DNA from: an uncultured Campylobacter sp.
Lineage (GTDB): Bacteria; Campylobacterota; Campylobacteria; Campylobacterales; Campylobacteraceae
Length of the DNA stretch: 27,879 nt
Assembly: GCF_938030685.1 (NCBI RefSeq)
Contig: NZ_CALHHX010000022.1
Span: forward strand, 1-27,879
Reading direction: 5' to 3'
The notes under the pieces were generated by a model. That model did no database searches and had not been told where the DNA came from. It saw nothing but the letters and a program-made list of their open reading frames with translations. The translations under genes were made by a program, and so were the position numbers. The first letter of the stretch is position 1; each line of letters starts with the position of its first letter. Below, in pieces: positions 23,036 to 27,879 of this stretch.

Positions 23036-23797
23036 CTATCTTTTATAAAATTTTCTTATAATTCCGCTTCCGATCTCTTTGCTGTTGCCGTCTTCGATCA
23101 TAATCGCAGTTCGGTCCACATCGACGCTCTTATCGGTATTTACGATGAATTTTATCTCTATCTGGCGCGACGTGATTTGCACAGGCTTATCGATAAATAG
23201 CACGTTCACCGGTCTTTGGGAGCTTGCGGCGACATCTTTTATCAAATTTAAAAAATTAGCATAGCTCCAACTATTCGCATTGAGCTTATAAACGTCTGCG
23301 ACTTCCTTTTGCAGGGCATCGTCGTCGCATTTGACCGGAGCGCTAAACGAAATGCCTTTGCTCTTTTCTTCGTCAAATTTGCAAAGCTTATTCGCGGTTT
23401 GTAAAATTTTATCTTTATCAAACTGCGGCGAGCTTTGCGTTTTTAGCCTTTCGTAACTATCAGACGCGTATTTTAGGCTATTTTGCAAACGCTTTTCTTT
23501 GCTTTCCGCCTCCGAAGCGTATGCTTTCTCATAGGCTGCGTTAGCCTTGTCAAATTCCGCTTTTAGCACCTCAGCGCTTACCTCGCAAGTCATCTTCACC
23601 GCCTGGATGCTATTTTTGACGCTGATATCCTGCCAAGAAACTTTTTTGCACTCGCTAGAGCCGTCGATTGCATTGCCGATCGTCATGGACTTTTGCTGCG
23701 GTAGCGTATATTCTTTGACGATCTTTACGTTATCCTCGCCGCAGCCGCACAGCACAAACGCCGCAATAGCCGCGCCAACAAATACTTTTACCTTCAT
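23036..23797 (-). CDS. Predicted lipoprotein of unknown function
   Basis: A 253-residue lipoprotein: hydrophobic signal with LCGC at 16-19 (lipid on C19), then KIVKEYTLPQQKSMTIGNAI and several cysteines (50, 70, 139, 157) that could form disulfides. Residues about 78-120 are charged and helical, likely a short coiled coil (VLKAEFDKANAAYEKAYASEAESKEKRL). The C-terminal hundred residues look beta-rich (VNVLFIDKPVQITSRQIEIKFIV). The ribosome site TAGGAG precedes the ATG. It lies downstream of metE on the same strand but past a terminator, so it has its own promoter. I do not recognise the family; periplasmic location is the only confident statement. Confidence 0.8.
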   Translation of the reverse strand: MKVKVFVGAAIAAFVLCGCGEDNVKIVKEYTLPQQKSMTIGNAIDGSSECKKVSWQDISVKNSIQAVKMTCEVSAEVLKAEFDKANAAYEKAYASEAESKEKRLQNSLKYASDSYERLKTQSSPQFDKDKILQTANKLCKFDEEKSKGISFSAPVKCDDDALQKEVADVYKLNANSWSYANFLNLIKDVAASSQRPVNVLFIDKPVQITSRQIEIKFIVNTDKSVDVDRTAIMIEDGNSKEIGSGIIRKFYKR

Positions 23798-23920
23798 TTT
23801 TGCTCCTAAAAATTTTGATTATAAAAACAACGAATGCTAAATTTAAAAGCCCGAATTTTAAAATTCAGTGCCGATCGGACTTTGAAATTTGAAATAGAAT
23901 TTAGCGTAGAATTTTATCGC

Positions 23921-23955
23921 AAAACGGCTGCCGGGTTGGAAATTTGCCCGGCAGC
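23921..23955 (-). terminator. Intrinsic terminator of metE
   Basis: On the minus strand GCTGCCGGG (23955-23947) pairs perfectly with CCCGGCAGC (23935-23927) across an 11-nt loop, followed by CGTTTT. It starts 21 nt after the metE stop. Confidence 0.75.
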
Positions 23956-23976
23956 AAAGTCTTTTTTGCGCGAAAT

Positions 23977-26259
23977 TTACGCCTTTGCGCGGATAAGTCT
24001 TACCGCTTCGACCATATTTTTTAGGCTAGGGCGGACCTCCTCCCATTTACGGGTTTTTAGGCCACAGTCCGGATTGATCCACAGCTGCTCTTTAGGAAGC
24101 ACCTCAAGCAGCGCGCGGATCTGGCTTACGAGCTCCTGCACACTAGGAATTCGCGGACTATGGATGTCGTAAACGCCCGGACCGACCTCTTGCTTATAGC
24201 CGACCGATTTGAAAACTCGAAGTAGCTCGTTGCCACTGCGAGCGGTCTCGATGCTTATGACGTCGGCATCCATCGCCTCTATCGTTTTGATTATGTCGTT
24301 AAACTCCGAATAGCACATATGTGTATGGATCTGCGTGTGAGCGCTTGCGGCGCTGACGGCGAGCTTAAAGGCGCTGACGGCAAATTTTTCATACGCAGGG
24401 ATATTTTCCGCGCGTAGCGGATAGCCCTCTTTAAACGCCGCCTCATCCACCTGAACGATCTTGATACCCGCGTCTTGCAGATCCGAAATTTCATCAAAAA
24501 TCGCAAGTGCGAGCTGTTTTACGATCTGCTCGCGAGGCTTATCATCGCGCACGAAGCTCCAGTTCATCATCGTAACAGGTCCCGTTAGCATGCCCTTCAT
24601 AATCTTTTTAGTACGGCTTTGAGCGTATTTGATCCACTCCACGGTCATTGGTTTTGGGCGGCTCACGTCGCCGAAAAGTAGTGGCGGTTTCACGCAGCGG
24701 CTGCCGTAGCTCTGCACCCAGCCGTTGGCGCTAAATGCGTATCCGCTCATCTGCTCGCCGAAATACTCGACCATATCGTTACGCTCAGGCTCGCCGTGAA
24801 CCAGCACGTCCAGACCAATCTCATCTTGAAATTTAACGCAGTCGTCGATGTAGGCTTTGATGTCACGCTCGTAGGCTTCGCGGTTGATTAAGCCCTTTTT
24901 ATAGGCATTTCGGACTTGTCGAAGCTCGGCAGTCTGCGGGAAGGAGCCGATCGTAGTGGTAGGTAAAATTCCATAGCCTAGCTCCTTTTTCTGCACCTTG
25001 ATGCGATCCTCGTAGCGATCGGCGCGCTCAAGCTTACTTAGCGAGTTCACGCGAGCAGAGACCTTCTCGTCGTGGATGAGCGGCGAGCTCTCGCGAGTTT
25101 TGGCAGATTTTTGATTTTCCTCGTAAGCTTTCATGCCGTGTTCGCACATCGGAATTTCAAAGAAAAGATGGGTTAAAATAGAAATTTCACTTAACTTTTC
25201 GACCGCGAAACTTAGCCAGGATCTGATCTCGGTGCTTAGCTTGTCCTCATATTTTAGCGTAAAAGGCACGTGCAAAAGCGAGCAGGAGGTACCCACGTAG
25301 ATGCGTTCCTTAGGCACGTAGACCTCGATAACTTTGAGCTGGGCTAGCTTTTTGTCGATGTCGCTCTTCCAGATATTACGCCCGTCGATCACGCCCGCAA
25401 AAAGCACAGTCTTAGCGTCTTTTAAAGCTTGAAGCTCTTTTTTGATATTCTCTTCGCTTGCGTAAACAAAATCAAGCCCGACCGCCCAAACATCGGTCTT
25501 TACTATCTCGCGCACGGCCTCAGTCGCATGCTCAAAATAGGTCATAAAGATAATTTTTACGTTACTTGCAGCCTTGCTTAGGCGCTGATAAATAGGCTCA
25601 ATCTTTGGCGCTAGCTCAGTCGCGCGATCCGTTACGAAAATCGGCTCATCGATCTGAACTAAGACCTCGTTATCAAGCTCGCTAAGAAGCTTTAGCAGCT
25701 CCTCGTATTTCTCGGCAAGAGCGTCTAAATGCGCGAGTGGATCACTTTTGTCGCTTGATTTGCTAAGCGCCAAGTAAGTAATAGGTCCGATTAAATTTAT
25801 CTTTAGCGCGCAGGAATCCTTAAAATCGTTATTCTTAGCAGCTTTGTACTCGCTTAAAATTTTACTAGGATTTAGGCTAAATTCCGTATATGCAGAGATC
25901 TCAGGCACGATATAGTGGTAGTTTGTGTTAAACCACTTCGTCATCTCCATCGCGACTGCGTCTTTACTGCCGCGCGCCATCGCAAAATACTGCTCATGCG
26001 CCGAAAGAGCCGCAAAGCGCTGCGGGATCACGCCGAAAAGCACGCTGGTATCGAGCATCAGATCGTAGTATGAAAAGTCGTTTACGCTAATTAGGCCGCT
26101 CCAAGCATCCAGCTGATATTTGATGTGACGATCTTTTAGCTCTGCGGCGACCCGCTCTAGTGTGTCATAATCGCACTTGCCCGCCCAATAGCTCTCTAAA
26201 GCCTTCTTTAACTCGCGCTGCTCTCCGATACGCGGAAAGCCCGTAACGTAACTCTTCAT
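23977..26259 (-). CDS. metE: Cobalamin-independent methionine synthase MetE
   Basis: A 760-residue cytoplasmic zinc enzyme that moves the methyl group from 5-methyltetrahydropteroyl-triglutamate to homocysteine, the last step of methionine synthesis without vitamin B12. Both halves of the duplicated barrel are present. The N-terminal half starts SYVTGFPRIGEQRELKKALE; the catalytic half begins LPTTTIGSFPQTAELR. The zinc ligands are visible as H647 and C649 (HTHMCYSEF) and C732 (NPDCGLKTR). The length matches E. coli MetE (753). AAAGGAT precedes the ATG and a good terminator follows. It stands alone here; metF, adjacent in C. jejuni, is not in the window. No riboswitch-like structure was recognised upstream. 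Confidence 0.97.
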   Translation of the reverse strand: MKSYVTGFPRIGEQRELKKALESYWAGKCDYDTLERVAAELKDRHIKYQLDAWSGLISVNDFSYYDLMLDTSVLFGVIPQRFAALSAHEQYFAMARGSKDAVAMEMTKWFNTNYHYIVPEISAYTEFSLNPSKILSEYKAAKNNDFKDSCALKINLIGPITYLALSKSSDKSDPLAHLDALAEKYEELLKLLSELDNEVLVQIDEPIFVTDRATELAPKIEPIYQRLSKAASNVKIIFMTYFEHATEAVREIVKTDVWAVGLDFVYASEENIKKELQALKDAKTVLFAGVIDGRNIWKSDIDKKLAQLKVIEVYVPKERIYVGTSCSLLHVPFTLKYEDKLSTEIRSWLSFAVEKLSEISILTHLFFEIPMCEHGMKAYEENQKSAKTRESSPLIHDEKVSARVNSLSKLERADRYEDRIKVQKKELGYGILPTTTIGSFPQTAELRQVRNAYKKGLINREAYERDIKAYIDDCVKFQDEIGLDVLVHGEPERNDMVEYFGEQMSGYAFSANGWVQSYGSRCVKPPLLFGDVSRPKPMTVEWIKYAQSRTKKIMKGMLTGPVTMMNWSFVRDDKPREQIVKQLALAIFDEISDLQDAGIKIVQVDEAAFKEGYPLRAENIPAYEKFAVSAFKLAVSAASAHTQIHTHMCYSEFNDIIKTIEAMDADVISIETARSGNELLRVFKSVGYKQEVGPGVYDIHSPRIPSVQELVSQIRALLEVLPKEQLWINPDCGLKTRKWEEVRPSLKNMVEAVRLIRAKA

Positions 26260-26420
26260 CTCTATCCTTTGAGTAAAATTTTGGTATGAAAATGTTGATT
26301 TTATCTAAAATTTCTTTTGCCGCTATTAAAATTTTAATCTAATCTCACAAAGCAGATAAATTTTATAGTAGTGCATAAGCGTCGTAAATTTAAACTGGAT
26401 TCGTTTTTATGGATTTTAGT

Positions 26421-26450
26421 AAAAGCTCCCGATTTTGGATAATCGGGAGC
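26421..26450 (-). terminator. Intrinsic terminator of the outer-membrane protein gene
   Basis: On the minus strand GCTCCCGATT (26450-26441) pairs perfectly with AATCGGGAGC (26434-26425) across a 6-nt loop, followed by TTTTAC. It lies about 30 nt after the stop at 26481. Confidence 0.8.
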
Positions 26451-26480
26451 GGATAAGCCGTAAGATGAAATTCCAAGAAT

Positions 26481-27065
26481 TTAGAATTTATAATTATATC
26501 CTGCGTAAACGCCGTATTTTTTACCGTCGTTATCTTCGATATAATCGCCGTCTTTATACCAAGCTTTGCTTGCCTTAAAGCCCATTTCGATCTCGCTGTT
26601 TGAGCCGAACTCATACAAAGCACCTACCTTGCCGCCCAAGATAAAGCCGCCTAGCGTATCGTCCGCTCTAGCCCAGCTGCCGTCTCTATAGTCTATTTTA
26701 ACCTCGGTATCTAGCACAGAAAGTCCGGCGTAAGCGCCAAGGACAAGCTTAAATCTGCCGAAAAGCTCCGGCGTGAAATCTGCGCCGCCTACAAAATCGT
26801 GCGTTCTCCATTTAACTTTTCTTTTGGCATAGGCGTTCGAGCTGGAATCCTCGCCCTTAAATCCGTAAAAATACCCGCCGTAAGCCCTAAACGTACCGAA
26901 GTCATACCCGGCTTTAACGCCTATTTGAGGCTGCCCGTCATCAAAACCCGCGGCTTCGTTTTTGAAATTGTAACCGGCCTCGCCACCTACGAAAAGCCCC
27001 TCCGCCATCGCGCTCGCCGCAACCAAAGAACTAAGCAACAATGCTTTTGCAACAAAATTTCTCAT
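26481..27065 (-). CDS. Small outer-membrane beta-barrel protein
   Basis: A 194-residue exported protein. The signal peptide (1-21) ends ASAMA before EGLFVGGEAGYNF. The rest alternates aromatic and glycine-rich strands (VKAGYDFGTFRAYGGYFYGF, LVLGAYAGLSVLDTEVKI, GFILGGKVGALYEF) and ends in YAGYNYKF with a terminal phenylalanine, the usual outer-membrane assembly signal. The length and pattern suggest an eight-stranded OmpA/OmpX/opacity-type barrel without a C-terminal periplasmic domain. AAAAGGAG (27071-27078) precedes the ATG. It is transcribed alone with a strong terminator. No ligand or adhesin function can be read from sequence. Confidence 0.85.
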   Translation of the reverse strand: MRNFVAKALLLSSLVAASAMAEGLFVGGEAGYNFKNEAAGFDDGQPQIGVKAGYDFGTFRAYGGYFYGFKGEDSSSNAYAKRKVKWRTHDFVGGADFTPELFGRFKLVLGAYAGLSVLDTEVKIDYRDGSWARADDTLGGFILGGKVGALYEFGSNSEIEMGFKASKAWYKDGDYIEDNDGKKYGVYAGYNYKF

Positions 27066-27319
27066 ATTTACTCCTTTTGGTGAAATTTCATCTTAATGAT
27101 AGCGACACGCTTCGAAACCTAGGCTAAATTTAAAGTAAATACATAACATTTACGATTTTTAGTAACAAAATTTTAAGTATTTTTGTAATTTATTTATATC
27201 CAGTATAAATTCTAAATCTCCATATAATTTACATTATAAATTTTTTATCGCTTAGTAACATATGCTTTGTAAAAGTATAGCGTAATAAGAATTTACGCGG
27301 TATTCCTCTGGATATAAAT
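27066..27319. other. 254-bp AT-rich spacer between pglB and the outer-membrane protein gene
   Basis: It holds the ribosome site of the barrel-protein gene at the left end and a weak 6-bp hairpin GCGTAA/TTACGC at 27280-27298 about 20 nt after the pglB stop, without a T-run. TATCAT at 27096-27101 (minus) is a poor -10 candidate. Nothing else is recognised. Confidence 0.35.
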
Positions 27320-27879
27320 TTATCTTAATAACTTGTAAATCCGCGCAGAATTACTTAAATAAATCGGCTCAAATAAGTCTTTGTCGTAATTTTCTAGCAC
27401 GAAGAGCTGAATGAAAGTCGATTCAAAGACTTTTTCATCTAAAATCAATATTCTTTCGTAGTCCGGTAAGAATATCACATAAAGATCGGAATTCTTATCT
27501 AATTGCTTAGATAATTTAACGAGCTTACCGTTTACCTCGCTCACTTGATAATATGTGTTGATCGGTATCTTTTTGCCGTTATGAATCAGATATTCGGGAT
27601 CGGCACTGGGTAACATATACTCGCCATTTATGCTAGCACTTTTCCCATCCTCACCGATTTCAATATCATAGCCTATAACAGCCAGTGGATTCCAAGACTC
27701 TTTACCTGTTTCTATATTTACGGCAGAAAATCTTAAGATATTGGGCAATATATCTATCATGTGCGGTACAAAATAATAATATATATCCCTAGTTTTCTGC
27801 GGAAGCTTGAAATTCTTATCGCTTAAAGAACTTAGGAATTTATTGATATCGGCTTCGCCATAATCTTTTTGAATTTGAT
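27320..27879 (-). CDS. pglB: Oligosaccharyltransferase PglB, C-terminal part (cut by the window edge)
   Basis: The frame is open to the window edge: an internal ATG at 27760 is not the start, since the codons before it read through QKDYGEADINKFLSSLSDKN and KTRDIYYYFVPH without a stop. About 185 residues are present. They match the end of the periplasmic domain of Campylobacter PglB. FLxSLSxxxFK-(x)n-KTRDIY, NxxTG, and the ending FIQLFVLENYDKDLFEPI...ARIYKL correspond closely to FLASLSKPDFK, KTRDIYLYMP and YVQMFFLGNYDKNLFD of the C. jejuni protein as I recall it. PglB transfers a lipid-linked heptasaccharide to Asn in D/E-x-N-x-S/T. The catalytic WWDYG motif lies outside the window. A pgl locus probably continues to the right. 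Confidence 0.9.
   Translation of the reverse strand, partial: QIQKDYGEADINKFLSSLSDKNFKLPQKTRDIYYYFVPHMIDILPNILRFSAVNIETGKESWNPLAVIGYDIEIGEDGKSASINGEYMLPSADPEYLIHNGKKIPINTYYQVSEVNGKLVKLSKQLDKNSDLYVIFLPDYERILILDEKVFESTFIQLFVLENYDKDLFEPIYLSNSARIYKLLR

Noticed and set aside
26260..26400. Riboswitch upstream of metE
   Set aside because: The leader is short and AT-rich with no recognisable SAM or cobalamin riboswitch core.
27320..27760. Complete 146-codon gene starting at 27760
   Set aside because: The frame continues without a stop to the window edge and the upstream residues (KTRDIY...) belong to the same PglB domain.

Overview
The window looks like a chromosomal segment of a Campylobacter-type epsilonproteobacterium. 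Three things point there: the C-terminal end of a PglB-type bacterial oligosaccharyltransferase at the right edge, TGn-TATAAT promoters with no clear -35 box, and spacers packed with AAATTT-like hexamers beside fairly GC-rich genes. The fairly high GC suggests the oral group (C. gracilis / C. rectus / C. showae-like) rather than C. jejuni; this is inference. I see no rRNA, tRNA, CRISPR array, insertion sequence or prophage.

Layout, left to right. (1) 78-734 (-): a small membrane protein joining a YccF-like N-terminus to a pilin-like domain that has lost its prepilin leader. (2) 1475-4601 (-): putP and a DUF2130 coiled-coil protein, overlapping by 8 nt. (3) 4729-6906 (+): a polar amino-acid ABC importer (permease, ATPase, binding protein). 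(4) 6966-10718 (+): secreted SNase-like protein, thiE, uppP and a phosphoethanolamine transferase in a tightly packed run. (5) 11333-13584: a class V aminotransferase (-) and a DUF234-type nuclease-like gene (+), divergent. (6) 13622-14452 (+): a lipoprotein whose C-terminal domain resembles that of the first gene. (7) 14660-16055: a DsbC-like thioredoxin-fold protein (-) and efp (+), divergent from facing extended -10 promoters. (8) 16329-16562 (-): a 77-residue SelW-like (Rdx family) selenoprotein gene. Its CxxU motif is encoded with an in-frame UGA, followed by a SECIS-like hairpin and a strong terminator, so conventional gene finding misses it. (9) 16714-17424 (-): a metallophosphoesterase. 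(10) 17788-21703 (-): an MBOAT acyltransferase and two SGNH hydrolases without gaps, resembling a peptidoglycan O-acetylation/de-acetylation operon. (11) 21704-23035: a 1.3 kb spacer. (12) 23036-27065 (-): a lipoprotein, metE and an outer-membrane barrel protein. (13) 27320-edge (-): the 3' part of pglB.

How the genes work together. Much of the window serves the envelope: UppP recycles the undecaprenyl carrier, EptC-like enzymes decorate surface glycans and lipid A, the PatA/SGNH/Ape1-like set modifies peptidoglycan, PglB glycosylates periplasmic proteins, and the DsbC-like protein handles disulfides. The rest is uptake and metabolism (PutP, amino-acid ABC importer, ThiE, MetE), with EF-P in translation.

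The most notable item is the UGA-containing SelW-like gene at 16329-16562. Next are the YccF-pilin chimera with its domain paralogue, and the dense RAATTY hexamer arrays in the spacers, which also seem to have entered one coding region as a Gln-Asn-Ser linker.
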